Positions 48,997 through 57,697 are shown, counted from the stretch's first letter. The stretch: 64,000 nt of DNA from Flavobacterium panici (GCF_903819335.1 NZ_CAIJDE010000040.1:1-64000); one strand, 5' to 3'. Translations and numbers: made by a program. Notes: a model not told the origin generated them from the sequence alone.

Positions 48997-51900
48997 TCAG
49001 AATTTCATTCTGTGGCGCGGCAGATTGATTTCGTGCTCCTGCGGATAAGGCTGTCTGTGGGTGCTGCTGACATCCTGTTTTATATTGTGCTGGGTGGTAT
49101 ACCTTTTTTCCGAGTCCGAATATCTGGGATCAGGAATGAAAGGCATTTTCGCCATCCTTGAAATAGTGATGGTCGGAAAATGATAGTCAATTTCCACGGT
49201 TCCCAAAAGCAGGTAGCAGCCGCCTCCCTGAAAAGGATTATTTGCAAGACTGTCGGGGAAATGCGCCGTATCAAAATAGGCTCCTTCATGGTCGATCCAC
49301 GTCCCGAAATACATATTGCCCCTTTTGGTCGGAACCTGCTTGGTCGAGATCAGGTAAGCCAGCATGCGGACCTGCTTTTTATGGTATTTCAGGAGGTCGC
49401 GGACCATCACATCTCCGCGGTGTCTGGTCTGCAGCAGATCAAAAACGGTGCAGGAAATGGGAAAATTCAAAAGCTCGATTTCATCAAAAGCATCTTCAAA
49501 TACGGAGCGTGCCAGAACCGGCAGCTTGAACTCTTTTGCGGGCTGCTCAATGAGCATAAGTCCGCGGTTCTCGGGCTTAAAATTATTCATCAGAAGGCTT
49601 ACCTGAACCAGCAGCTGATTTTTGGTTTTCCCGGTAAAGCGGAAAGCGCCTATAAAGATGAGAACCTTTACATTCTCAATGCCCATCGGCACCCTGTTTA
49701 TGAAATCCTCCAGTGACTTATAAACGCCGTTTCTTTCTCGTTCAAAAGCGATGAACTGCGAGAGTTTGGAATCCAGGCCCTGAAGGTGCATAAAACCCAG
49801 ATAGATATCGGTGCCGTAAAGGGCAGTTTCATATCCGCTTTTATTTACGCAGGGAGTGTGGATAACAGCGCCGGCCATTCTGGCTTCGTGCACGTAGATT
49901 TCAGTTCTGTAAAAACCTCCCTGATTATTTATGACGGCCACCATAAATTCAACAGGGTAGTGTACCTTGAGGTAAAGGCTCTGGTAGCTTTCAACGGCAT
50001 AGGATGCCGAGTGCGCCTTGCAGAAGGAATAACCTGCAAAGGATTCGATCTGGCGGTAGATTTCATGGCTCAGCGCTTCGGGATGCCCTTTTGCGGCGGC
50101 TGAAATAAAGAAATCATCCTTTACTTTCTGAAGTGCCGCTTTTGAGCGTCCCTTGCCTGACATGGCACGTCTTAAGATATCTCCGTCGGCGGCTGAAAGC
50201 CCGCCGTAATGCAGGGCAATTTTGATCACGTCTTCCTGATAGACCATAATCCCGTAGGTTTCTCCAAGCTCCTTTTCGAAAACAGGATGAAAATATTCAA
50301 ATTTTGACGGGTTGTTATGTCGGAAGATGTACTCCTTCATCATTCCCGACTGCGCCACTCCGGGACGGATAATCGAAGAGGCGGCCACAAGTGTTTTATA
50401 ATTATCACATTTCAGGCGGCGCAATAGGCCGCGCATGGCAGGACTTTCAATGTAAAAGCATCCGATTGTCCGGCCCTCGGCAAGATACACGTTTGCGGAC
50501 TGTTCGTTTTTTGACAGTCTCGTGTCGCGGATATTGATGCGAATGCCTCTGTTCTGCTCAATTATCTTCACGGTATCATCAATATGTCCGATGCCTCTCT
50601 GGCTGAGGATGTCAAATTTATCAAAGCCGATATCTTCAGCTGTATGCATATCAAAGAGCACTATGGGAAATCCTTTCGGAGGCATTTCCAGCGGCGTGTA
50701 ATTGGTCAGCGGTTCTTCCGAGATCAAAATCCCGCAGGAATGCATGCTTCGCATGTTGGGGTATTTCTCGAGCATCATGCCGTATTCCTGAACCAGCTTG
50801 ACAATAGAATTGGTCTGGTGGAGCTTCATGGGATTTTTTGCCAGCATATCCAGCTCATCTTTGGGAAGGCCGAATACCTTGCCGACCTCCCGGAAAATCG
50901 AGCGGTATTTGAATTCCACATTGGTACCGCAGAAAGCTACATTCTCATAACCGTAGCGGTCAAAGATGTATTTCAGGATCACATCCCTTTCTTTCCAAGA
51001 CCAGTCAATATCGAAATCGGGAGGGCTTTTACGGTTTTCATTCAGGAAGCGCTCGAAATACAGATCAAGTTCCAGGGGGCAGATATCCGTTATTCCCAAA
51101 CAGTAGGCAATAATGCTGTTGGCGCCAGATCCCCTTCCGATATGAAGGAAACCGCGGCTGTTGCTGTAGCGTATGATATCCCAGGTAATGAGAAAATAGC
51201 CGCTGAATTCAAGGTCATTGATGACTTTTAGCTCTTTTTCCACACGCGCTTTCGCTTCGATATTATGGCGTCCGTAGCGCCACACCAGACCTTCCTCGGC
51301 CAGTGTGGTTAAAAGGGCAATGTCCCCAGCTTTATTTTTGGTGTAGTGTTTTTTGTTTTTCGGGCTTTCGAAATCATATTTAAAATTACAGTGCTCGATG
51401 ATGTACTGGGTATTCTCGATGATCTCGGGATAATCTTTATACAGGGCGATAAGTTCCGCTTCGGGAATCATGATATCCGATTTTCGGCAGCAGTCATCAG
51501 GGCCGAGTTTGGAGAGAAGCTCATTGAGGTCGACTGCACGCAGGATTCGGTGCAGGTTGTATTCCCTTTTGGTACGGAATACCACTGGCCGCAGGATAAC
51601 CATTTTGGAAATCTTCTTTTTAAGCTCAGGCATAAAAAGCCTGCCGAGCTGGTCAGGCTCAATGCCTATAAATTCATTTTCGCCGAGCTGGTCAGGCGCA
51701 TTTTCCAGACCATAAATAAAATATACCGATTCCAAAGCCGGGGCCTTTTCAGGAAGCGGAGCACCGCTGAAATTATGATCGGTCAGAAAGCGGTTCATTT
51801 GGGCAAGCCCTGCTGCATTTTTTGCAAGACCGATATAGCGCAGGTGGTGCCTGCAGCGGAATTCTATCCCGACAAGCGGTTTTATGCCTTGAGCCTGGCA

Positions 51901-52050
51901 GCCTTTTATAAAATCATAAATCCCTGTTACGGTATTGATGTCGGTCAAGGCTGCTGCCGTGACACCGCAATGGGCTGCCTGCCAGATCAGATCATCCAAT
52001 GGAATAGTGCCGTAGCGCAGGGAATGATAGGAGTGGCAGTTGAGAAACAT
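48997..52050 (-). CDS. DnaE2-like DNA polymerase III alpha subunit
   Basis: A 1017-residue C-family DNA polymerase. The N-terminal PHP domain begins N-C-H-S-Y-H-S-L-R-Y-G and has A-A-L-T-D-I-N-T-V; catalytic Asp residues lie in P-P-D-F-D-I-D-W-S; G-R-G-S-G-A-N-S is in the palm; a C-terminal OB fold starts near V-R-M-L-A-Y-L-I-S. It is shorter than the replicative Bacteroidota DnaE and fits the error-prone DnaE2 class. It starts 3 nt after the DinB-type polymerase gene, so the pair forms a translesion/mutagenesis cassette carried by the element. Confidence 0.88.
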   Translation of the reverse strand: MFLNCHSYHSLRYGTIPLDDLIWQAAHCGVTAAALTDINTVTGIYDFIKGCQAQGIKPLVGIEFRCRHHLRYIGLAKNAAGLAQMNRFLTDHNFSGAPLPEKAPALESVYFIYGLENAPDQLGENEFIGIEPDQLGRLFMPELKKKISKMVILRPVVFRTKREYNLHRILRAVDLNELLSKLGPDDCCRKSDIMIPEAELIALYKDYPEIIENTQYIIEHCNFKYDFESPKNKKHYTKNKAGDIALLTTLAEEGLVWRYGRHNIEAKARVEKELKVINDLEFSGYFLITWDIIRYSNSRGFLHIGRGSGANSIIAYCLGITDICPLELDLYFERFLNENRKSPPDFDIDWSWKERDVILKYIFDRYGYENVAFCGTNVEFKYRSIFREVGKVFGLPKDELDMLAKNPMKLHQTNSIVKLVQEYGMMLEKYPNMRSMHSCGILISEEPLTNYTPLEMPPKGFPIVLFDMHTAEDIGFDKFDILSQRGIGHIDDTVKIIEQNRGIRINIRDTRLSKNEQSANVYLAEGRTIGCFYIESPAMRGLLRRLKCDNYKTLVAASSIIRPGVAQSGMMKEYIFRHNNPSKFEYFHPVFEKELGETYGIMVYQEDVIKIALHYGGLSAADGDILRRAMSGKGRSKAALQKVKDDFFISAAAKGHPEALSHEIYRQIESFAGYSFCKAHSASYAVESYQSLYLKVHYPVEFMVAVINNQGGFYRTEIYVHEARMAGAVIHTPCVNKSGYETALYGTDIYLGFMHLQGLDSKLSQFIAFERERNGVYKSLEDFINRVPMGIENVKVLIFIGAFRFTGKTKNQLLVQVSLLMNNFKPENRGLMLIEQPAKEFKLPVLARSVFEDAFDEIELLNFPISCTVFDLLQTRHRGDVMVRDLLKYHKKQVRMLAYLISTKQVPTKRGNMYFGTWIDHEGAYFDTAHFPDSLANNPFQGGGCYLLLGTVEIDYHFPTITISRMAKMPFIPDPRYSDSEKRYTTQHNIKQDVSSTHRQPYPQEHEINLPRHRMKF

Positions 52051-52053
52051 GAT

Positions 52054-53235
52054 TTATTTTTTGCGTTTTAAAATTTCGTCTTTATTGTTGGGTTTGAAAG
52101 ATGCGCCGGCGCATCTCATAACGGCATCAAAGCCGTAACGGGTCTTCATCCTGTCCATTGCCTGATAGAGTGAAAGCATTTCTTCGGTATCATTGAAAAG
52201 GTCAATCTGGTAGGTTCCCCTGACAAGGCCGCTGAAACGGACTCCGATAAGGCGCAGCCTCATGCGGCGCTGGTAGAGCTTGGTAAAGAGATCTGTCACT
52301 GTCTGGGTCAGAAGGTGATCTGCTGAGGTGTACTGGACTCTGGACTGTTTGGTTTCGGTATCAAAATTGGCGTACCTTATTTTGACAGTCACCGTTGAGG
52401 TGAGCCACTGCTCGGCGCGCAGCTGATAAGCCAGTTTCTCCACCATGCCCTGAAGAATCCTGTTTAGTTTCAGAACATCAATAGTGTCCTGTGAAAAGGT
52501 ATGTTCAGTTGAAATTGATTTTCTCTCCGTATAAGGCTCTACAGGGGCGTTATCAATTCCATTGGCTTTTTTCCAGAGTTCGGTTCCGTTTTTGCCGATC
52601 ATCTGCTGCAGGGATTCGGCAGGCATTTCAGAGAGTGTGCGGATGGTGCGGATGCCGATGCGGGAAAGAAGCTCGAAGGTTTTCTGGCCAACCATCGGGA
52701 TTTTTCTAATGGAGAGCGGATTCAAAAAGGACTGCACCAGATGCTCGGGAATTTCAAGGTTCTGTTTCTGCTTGCCCTCGCCGGTTCCGATTTTCGAAAC
52801 GGTTTTATTGACCGAAAGCGCGAAGGTGAGGGGAAGTCCGGTTTCTTTGGTAATGCGCTGGGCGAGCTCATCGGTCCATCTGTAGCTGCCGTAGAATTTA
52901 TCCATGCCTGTGATGTCCAGATAAAATTCGTCAATGCTGGCTTTTTCCACCACGGGCGCTTTTTCCTGAATGATTTCTGTAATGTCGTGTGAAAGCCTGG
53001 AGTAGAGCTCCATATCTCCTTTCATAATTTTAGCCTGAGGGCAGAGCTTCATGGCCATATGGATCGGCATGGCCGAACGCACGCCGAATTTTCTGGCTTC
53101 ATAGGAGCACGAAGCCACAACGCCTCTCTCACCGCCTCCAATGATAAGCGGTATGCCGTTAAGTTCAGAATTTGTCAGTCTTTCGCAGGATACGAAAAAC
53201 GTGTTCATGTCGATATGTACAATAGCCCGGCTCAT
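52054..53235 (-). CDS. dinB: Y-family DNA polymerase (DinB/Pol IV-like)
   Basis: A 393-residue translesion polymerase starting M-S-R-A-I-V-H-I-D-M-N; an in-frame ATG at 53247 would add 4 residues. Catalytic acids are visible: D8 in H-I-D-M-N-T-F-F and D-E in S-I-D-E-F-Y-L-D. Y-E-A-R-K-F-G-V-R and helix-hairpin-helix I-P-M-V-G-Q-K-T-F complete the core. Q-I-D-L-F (about residue 343) is a sliding-clamp-binding motif. It synthesises past lesions with low fidelity. Transcribed ahead of the DnaE2-like gene. Confidence 0.92.
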   Translation of the reverse strand: MSRAIVHIDMNTFFVSCERLTNSELNGIPLIIGGGERGVVASCSYEARKFGVRSAMPIHMAMKLCPQAKIMKGDMELYSRLSHDITEIIQEKAPVVEKASIDEFYLDITGMDKFYGSYRWTDELAQRITKETGLPLTFALSVNKTVSKIGTGEGKQKQNLEIPEHLVQSFLNPLSIRKIPMVGQKTFELLSRIGIRTIRTLSEMPAESLQQMIGKNGTELWKKANGIDNAPVEPYTERKSISTEHTFSQDTIDVLKLNRILQGMVEKLAYQLRAEQWLTSTVTVKIRYANFDTETKQSRVQYTSADHLLTQTVTDLFTKLYQRRMRLRLIGVRFSGLVRGTYQIDLFNDTEEMLSLYQAMDRMKTRYGFDAVMRCAGASFKPNNKDEILKRKK

Positions 53236-53258
53236 AATCTTAATCATTTTATACAGAC

Positions 53259-53287
53259 CAAAATTAGTACAGTCAGTAACAAATTTT
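53259..53287 (-). promoter_or_regulatory. dinB promoter box within an operator-like palindrome
   Basis: On the minus strand, TAATTTTG (53259-53266) fits a -7 box 23 nt before the dinB ATG. It is embedded in an imperfect inverted repeat, AAAATTaGTAC (53260-53270) and GTAACaAATTTT (53276-53287). A repressor bound there would cover the promoter, as expected for damage-controlled polymerases. The repressor is not identified. Confidence 0.45.
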
Positions 53288-53343
53288 AAAAATAAAATGT
53301 TCTAAATAATAACAAAGTTTAAAAAGCCTTATTTTTCGGGGCA

Positions 53344-53373
53344 TAAAAAAAGCACCGATTTCGGTGCTTTTTT
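53344..53373 (-). terminator. bidirectional terminator hairpin
   Basis: AAAAAAGCACCGA and TCGGTGCTTTTTT form a compact stem with A/T runs on both sides. It lies 30 nt after the stop of the minus-strand gene at 53405 and separates it from dinB. Confidence 0.85.
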
Positions 53374-53404
53374 CCTTTATTAAGAATTTACGGAAGGATC
53401 AGAA

Positions 53405-53644
53405 TTATTCTGAAGCAGGTTCTTCGCTGATCGGCTGGCCTGCTGTTTTTTTCATAAGCAGGTAAAAATCTCTTAAATGCCACCATGCCGGACAGCGGTC
53501 TATCGGGCCGTTAAAATTTCTGATGGTGGTATAACAGCTGTTCAGGAAAACCTGAGTGTCGGTGATCTTCGCCCATTCGGTCCACACTACTTCCTTCGGC
53601 GGCGGATTGTTTTCAAAATGGCGTTTTATTTCTTCATGATTCAT
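53405..53644 (-). CDS. DUF6965-like small protein
   Basis: A 79-residue protein: H-E-E-I-K-R-H-F-E-N-N-P-P-P, then W-A-K-I-T-D-T-Q-V-F-L-N-S and a C-terminal helix with W-W-H-L-R-D-F-Y-L-L. The order fits short DUF6965-type proteins often carried by Bacteroidota elements; function unknown. It lies 58 nt downstream of the RadC-like gene on the same strand. Confidence 0.55.
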   Translation of the reverse strand: MNHEEIKRHFENNPPPKEVVWTEWAKITDTQVFLNSCYTTIRNFNGPIDRCPAWWHLRDFYLLMKKTAGQPISEEPASE

Positions 53645-53702
53645 AGGGCAAAATTACTTAAAAAACCAGAACAGCGCAAGGCTATGAAAGATGAAAACGC
53701 CC

Positions 53703-54173
53703 TTAAAGGGCGCCTTCATCTGCAAAAGAGTAATAGGTCTCAGGTGTCACGATCAGGTGGTCGAGCAGCGGAATATCCAGCAGTTTTCCTGCTTCGCGGA
53801 TTTTTCGGGTCATATTTCTGTCGGCCTCGGAAGGTGCTGTCTTTCCTGAGGGATGGTTGTGGGTGATAATGATCCCGACGGCGGCAGCTTTCAGGGCTGC
53901 CGCGAAAAGCAGGCGCATATCAACCACAGTTCCCGCAATGCCTCCTGAGGAAACCTCATAGATTCCCAGAACCCTGTTGGATTGGCTGAGCAGCAGCACC
54001 TTGAACTGCTCAAAAAATTCTATCTTGCCGGGATCCCAGCTGTCGAGCAGCAGTCGGTAAGCATCTCTGGATGAAGTGATATAAGGTCTGTCGGCGCTTT
54101 TTACTCTGCTTTTATAGATCAGTTCTATTTCTGATACTTTCTGCCAGTCTGTGTTTTGATATTGATTTTTCAT
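53703..54173 (-). CDS. radC: RadC-like JAB-domain protein
   Basis: A 156-residue protein with the JAB/MPN+ metal site T-H-N-H-P-S-G-K and A-P-S-E-A-D (about residues 106-120), and L-L-D-H-L-I-V following. It lacks the N-terminal HhH of chromosomal RadC, as is usual for mobile-element copies. The name RadC is historical; the family is not shown to act in recombination, and a metalloprotease or nuclease-like role in element maintenance is possible. The ATG at 54173 is chosen because the extra 23 residues from 54242 read through the GC-rich noncoding block. Confidence 0.88.
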   Translation of the reverse strand: MKNQYQNTDWQKVSEIELIYKSRVKSADRPYITSSRDAYRLLLDSWDPGKIEFFEQFKVLLLSQSNRVLGIYEVSSGGIAGTVVDMRLLFAAALKAAAVGIIITHNHPSGKTAPSEADRNMTRKIREAGKLLDIPLLDHLIVTPETYYSFADEGAL

Positions 54174-54395
54174 AATTGCTGCAGTTTTAAGATTAATTAC
54201 AGCACCGCCGTGCGGGCAGGGACAAGCGAACGCAGAAAGCAACGCAATAAAGCAGGAGCGCAGCCCTGCATTTATGGGGGAATTTTTTGCGGAGAACCGA
54301 AGGCCGTGCCCGAACTTTGTGATGAAATTGACTTAACATTCCACAATAGCTCCTAAACTAAGATTAGCCAGTGAACCTTAAAGTGTCTGCGCGCG
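54174..54395. other. GC-rich noncoding block upstream of radC
   Basis: About 220 nt without a gene, much richer in G+C than the surrounding genes. It contains ACCGCCGTGCGGGCAGGG, GGAGCGCAGCCCTGC and GAAGGCCGTGCCCG, with several short self-complementary pieces (CCGTGCGGG, GCGCAGCCCTGC). It separates radC from the PcfJ operon. It may be a structured leader, a replication or transfer signal, or a small RNA; no known family was recognised. Confidence 0.4.
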
Positions 54396-54428
54396 CAAAA
54401 AAATACCGCTGTGTAAAATCTGCGGTAT
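54396..54428 (-). terminator. terminator of the ssb-pcfK-pcfJ operon
   Basis: On the minus strand ATACCGC and GCGGTAT flank a 12-nt loop and are followed by a run of T. It starts 15 nt after the PcfJ stop. Confidence 0.8.
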
Positions 54429-54443
54429 CAATAGTTAAATGGT

Positions 54444-55760
54444 TTAAGCGAGGGCGGTCTGCTTTTTATGCTTTTTCAACCGCTCGGCAATCTCAGGCAG
54501 GTTTTTATTAATAATCCTAAGAATCCTGCTGTGATATTTAGTGGCTTTATTGCGAAGCCCCCTGCACTGTATAATTTCCATTTTGGAAAGGGAGAGTTCA
54601 ATGGTTTCCACAGGTCTGTTTTCAATCTGCGCCGAGAGTATCAGGGAATCTTTCTTTTTATAATACTCATTAGTAAATACGCAGTGGTGGAGCGTGTCGC
54701 CCTCTTCTAGAAAATCCTGCACACGGTCAAGGACTTTTACGGTAAGGTCATTATCGGTAAAAGAAAGTCCGAAGAACTGTTTTTTGTCCTTTTCATAAAT
54801 GGGCTCTGCTTTCTGTATTTCAGCACGCATCTGCTCAAGATGCTTTCTGCGCTGTATGTCCCTTTTTTTGGCAACAAGCCTGTCATGCTCCTGGTCTAAA
54901 TTCTCAGGGCAGACAAGTGCAGGGGAGCTGAGGTCTTTTTTGAACCATCTGAGCAGGGCAATGTAATCCTCCCAAATTTTTATGTCCTGAATCTGATAAC
55001 GCTGTTTAAGGCAGGTTTTTACTGCCTGCCAGTTTTCGCGCAGGTGCTGTTCATGGGAGGTGAGGTAATGCTTGAGCAGAGAGGTCTGCGAACTTTTTAA
55101 AAGGGTTTCTGCAATACAGTCCTTTAACAGGGCAGTAAAGAGTATCTGAGGGGCAATGCCATACGTAGAAGTTTTAAAGCCGTTTCTTTTCAAAAGCGGA
55201 ATCACTTTCATGTGCGGATAAACCTTATAGGGATTGATGCGGTATTTTGGCGAGTTCTGAAAATCCTTTGGACGGATTTCCAAAGGGGAATAGTACTGCC
55301 ATGCATCATAGGCATTGGAAAAAACATTGGTGCTTCTTGAGATGGTGCGCACTTCCCCTTTTGGATTTATCCAATGCTGCATGACTTCCGTGTGGGAGTA
55401 GGCAGGAAGAACATTCTTTTTCATGTTCTTGTGCGAGCAGATGATACGCACCACCTGATACCCAGAGCAGGTATCGGTGAGGGCGAAGTATTCGATTTCT
55501 TTGAAATGCACCTGATTGTGCTGATGCATTTTAAGTTTCCCCTGACAGGCGTTGCAGTTAATATAATTTTTGCAGGACTGGCTTTCGCTGTCGGGCTTCC
55601 ACGAATGGGTGCATTCCAGACAATGGAATTTTCCCCTTGAGAGCACCGCCCATTTCAGGAAAATGTTTTTTTCCGCCCACTGATGCATCTGCGCTGTCAT
55701 TGGGGCTAGGGTGGCGCTTAAGGCGCTGATTTCTTTTTCTGTAACCGTTTTGGGTATCAT
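54444..55760 (-). CDS. pcfJ: PcfJ-like protein
   Basis: A 438-residue protein of the PcfJ family found on conjugative and mobilizable elements. The N-terminal part has four-cysteine zinc segments: H-C-L-E-C (about residue 48) and C-K-N-Y-I-N-C-N-A-C. The C-terminal domain carries G-D-T-L-H-H-C-V-F and I-E-L-S-L-S-K-M-E-I-I-Q-C-R-G, the family's hallmark. Its biochemical role is not known. It starts inside the PcfK stop (ATGA overlap), so both are translated together. Confidence 0.85.
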   Translation of the reverse strand: MIPKTVTEKEISALSATLAPMTAQMHQWAEKNIFLKWAVLSRGKFHCLECTHSWKPDSESQSCKNYINCNACQGKLKMHQHNQVHFKEIEYFALTDTCSGYQVVRIICSHKNMKKNVLPAYSHTEVMQHWINPKGEVRTISRSTNVFSNAYDAWQYYSPLEIRPKDFQNSPKYRINPYKVYPHMKVIPLLKRNGFKTSTYGIAPQILFTALLKDCIAETLLKSSQTSLLKHYLTSHEQHLRENWQAVKTCLKQRYQIQDIKIWEDYIALLRWFKKDLSSPALVCPENLDQEHDRLVAKKRDIQRRKHLEQMRAEIQKAEPIYEKDKKQFFGLSFTDNDLTVKVLDRVQDFLEEGDTLHHCVFTNEYYKKKDSLILSAQIENRPVETIELSLSKMEIIQCRGLRNKATKYHSRILRIINKNLPEIAERLKKHKKQTALA

Positions 55761-56137
55761 AAGTCAAAGAGTGTTAGGGTTTTCTGTACAGGCTTCACGG
55801 ATTGAACTATCTGTGTTTTTTGAACTGTGTTTTGAGATACTGCGGGAGCAGTCGAGAATAAATCAGCGTTAACAGGCGCACTTACCGCGACTCTGCATTG
55901 AACAGGGGCAGGCGTTCCAATGGTGTCGTCTGTGTAGTACTTCACAGCCATGTCAAAGATTTCCTGATTGTCAAAGGCGCATTCCCCTGTTTTTTTGACC
56001 TCTCCGAAAATGTAGTTAAAACAGCTTTCAAGGTTTTTGCTCTCTTTTTTATAGTCCGCTGAAAACAGGGCATCGTTCTGCGCTTTTTCGCTCAGGTAGC
56101 TTTCTATGGCGGTTCTAAATTTATCTGATGCTTTCAT
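55757..56137 (-). CDS. pcfK: PcfK-like protein
   Basis: A 126-residue protein matching PcfK: K-A-S-D-K-F-R-T-A-I-E-S-Y-L, K-N-L-E-S-C-F-N-Y-I, and an alanine/valine-rich tail ending L-T-L-F-D-L. The final L-F-D-L resembles a clamp- or partner-binding peptide. It is the usual partner of PcfJ on Gram-positive and Bacteroidota elements and overlaps that gene by 4 nt. Confidence 0.85.
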   Translation of the reverse strand: MKASDKFRTAIESYLSEKAQNDALFSADYKKESKNLESCFNYIFGEVKKTGECAFDNQEIFDMAVKYYTDDTIGTPAPVQCRVAVSAPVNADLFSTAPAVSQNTVQKTQIVQSVKPVQKTLTLFDL

Positions 56138-56164
56138 AAAGGAAGATTTAAGATTGAAAAAGCG

Positions 56165-56524
56165 TTATTCAAAACTGTTTCTGTAGATGTCAAAACAGTA
56201 TTCTTCAAAACAGAGCCAGCATACAAAGGTGTAATGGGGCAGACGGTGGCGGTTTTTGACAGATTCCCCAAGGGAATCTTCAATTTCGTATCGGATATTT
56301 TCCAAATCATCCAAGTGCTGAATGTAGAATTTTCGGCAGTCCGAGTTGTAGATAAACTCTGAAATCATCCCGCAGATGCATCCGCTTTTCTGCAGGTCTT
56401 CGAGGAAAGATTTCAACTGCTCTTTTTTTGTCCCGTCATAAGATTCCATATTGGAAAGGACTATTTTTTTAAACTGGGCAGATACGGGATATTCTATGTA
56501 AACTGATTTTTCAAAGGCTTTCAT
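56165..56524 (-). CDS. hypothetical protein in the ssb-pcfJ operon
   Basis: A 119-residue soluble protein with Cys-rich middle and end (C-I-C-G-M, then F-V-C-W-L-C-F-E-E-Y-C-F-D). It lies 38 nt after ssb and 27 nt before pcfK on one strand, so it belongs to that operon. No family was recognised; the five clustered cysteines hint at metal binding. Confidence 0.55.
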   Translation of the reverse strand: MKAFEKSVYIEYPVSAQFKKIVLSNMESYDGTKKEQLKSFLEDLQKSGCICGMISEFIYNSDCRKFYIQHLDDLENIRYEIEDSLGESVKNRHRLPHYTFVCWLCFEEYCFDIYRNSFE

Positions 56525-56562
56525 GGCGTATAAATTTTGATATGAAACGGTATATATTCCAA

Positions 56563-56952
56563 TTAGAAAGGCAGGTCGTCGGGTTCATCTTTTGGCGCAT
56601 TTTTCTTTTGGACTGCAGGAACAGCTGAAGCGTTTTCTGTTTTTGGGAAAACCAGTATCTTAATATTACTGGTGTGAAAGGTCAGCGAACCGAGCGCTTT
56701 GCCCTCGGCATTATTGTAGACATTCAGACCTACGCGCCCGAAGAGTTCAACCACAGTGCCTTTTTTTAGCCACTGCGCCATTTTGGAACCCATCCAATAG
56801 GAGCAGTCGATATAGGTCACAATCTTTTTAAGTTCTGTAGACCCTTTTGGTCTGTAGCTGTCGTTTATGGCAATGGAGAAATTTACCACCTCCCTGTCAT
56901 TTGAAACTTTTGCCGTTACGGCATCTTTTGTAATTCGTCCTGAGATTTCCAT
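56563..56952 (-). CDS. ssb: single-stranded DNA-binding protein
   Basis: A 129-residue OB-fold protein starting M-E-I-S-G-R-I-T-K-D-A; an in-frame ATG at 57048 adds an implausible 32 residues. V-N-F-S-I-A-I-N-D-S-Y, Y-I-D-C-S-Y-W and V-V-E-L-F-G-R-V-G follow the SSB pattern. The acidic tip D-E-P-D-D-L-P-F is the protein-recruiting end. An element-coded SSB coats single-stranded DNA during transfer or replication. It leads the operon ssb, unknown, pcfK, pcfJ. Confidence 0.9.
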   Translation of the reverse strand: MEISGRITKDAVTAKVSNDREVVNFSIAINDSYRPKGSTELKKIVTYIDCSYWMGSKMAQWLKKGTVVELFGRVGLNVYNNAEGKALGSLTFHTSNIKILVFPKTENASAVPAVQKKNAPKDEPDDLPF

Positions 56953-56989
56953 GATGCAAAATTTTAAGTGAATGTTTATCTGTTTTTTC

Positions 56990-57260
56990 CCAAGCCCCGA
57001 ATTAAATTTTTCAAAAGAAAAACGGGAAAAAAGAAAGCACAAAATCAAGCGCCCGATTAAGGATCCGGAGTGCTATAAGTCCCGAAGGGCGGCAAGGCCG
57101 TTATGCGCATGCAGGAGCCTGCGGGTGCTATTTTCGCGGCTCTTTTAATCCGTTTTTATTGAAAATTTCGCTATTAGTTTTACAGCAGGCTGAACCCCTA
57201 TTTCAGACGCCTGTTTTGGAATCGGCATTGAAATATTTTGTAATTTCAAGCGACAAAAAA
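56990..57260. other. noncoding region with a GC-rich block
   Basis: A 270-nt gap between divergent ssb and the DUF1810 gene. A GC-rich block (57050-57140) contains CCCGAAGGGCGGCAAGGCCG and the small palindrome GCAGGAGCCTGC, unlike the A/T-rich flank. TATTTTG at 57234 could be a promoter for the plus-strand gene. The block resembles that at 54174-54395 in composition; both may be structured RNA or DNA sites of the element. No known RNA was recognised. Confidence 0.4.
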
Positions 57261-57268
57261 GCAATGCA

Positions 57269-57697
57269 ATGGAAAAGCAATATGATCTAGACCGTTTTTT
57301 AGAGGCACAAAGGGAAACGTATAACAACGCACTGCGCGAAATCGGAGAGGGAAGAAAACAGACCCACTGGATGTGGTTTGTTTTTCCGCAGCTGAGAGGA
57401 CTTGGATTTACAGACTATAATATCTTTTACGGCATTGAAAACCTAGAGGAAGCCTTACTGTATCTTAACCATCCGGTACTGGGAAAACGTCTGGTGGAAA
57501 TTACCAGCGCAATGCTTAAAATCGAAAACAAAACGGCACTGGAAATCCTCGGCAGACCAGATGAAAGGAAACTGAAATCCTGCATGACCCTGTTCAGCCT
57601 GCTGCCCAATTCATCTGATTGTTTTTCACGCGTGCTTCATAAATACTATAAGGGACAAAGGGATGGGAAAACCTTAGAAATACTTGGAATTTCATAA
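57269..57697 (+). CDS. DUF1810 protein
   Basis: A 142-residue protein with the DUF1810 pattern: Y-D-L-D-R-F-L-E-A-Q, A-L-R-E-I-G-E-G-R-K-Q-T-H-W-M-W-F-V-F-P-Q, G-L-G-F-T-D-Y-N-I-F-Y-G-I, and F-S-L-L-P, ending Y-Y-K-G-Q-R-D-G-K-T-L-E-I-L-G. The family is widespread, sometimes linked to NAD/ADP-ribose (calpastatin-like naming is historical). It is the only plus-strand gene between ssb and the mob genes, so it is likely cargo. Confidence 0.85.
   Translation: MEKQYDLDRFLEAQRETYNNALREIGEGRKQTHWMWFVFPQLRGLGFTDYNIFYGIENLEEALLYLNHPVLGKRLVEITSAMLKIENKTALEILGRPDERKLKSCMTLFSLLPNSSDCFSRVLHKYYKGQRDGKTLEILGIS

Noticed and set aside
49180..52071. Several long plus-strand frames across the polymerase gene
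   Set aside because: They mirror the codon pattern of the minus-strand DnaE gene and have no recognisable domain.
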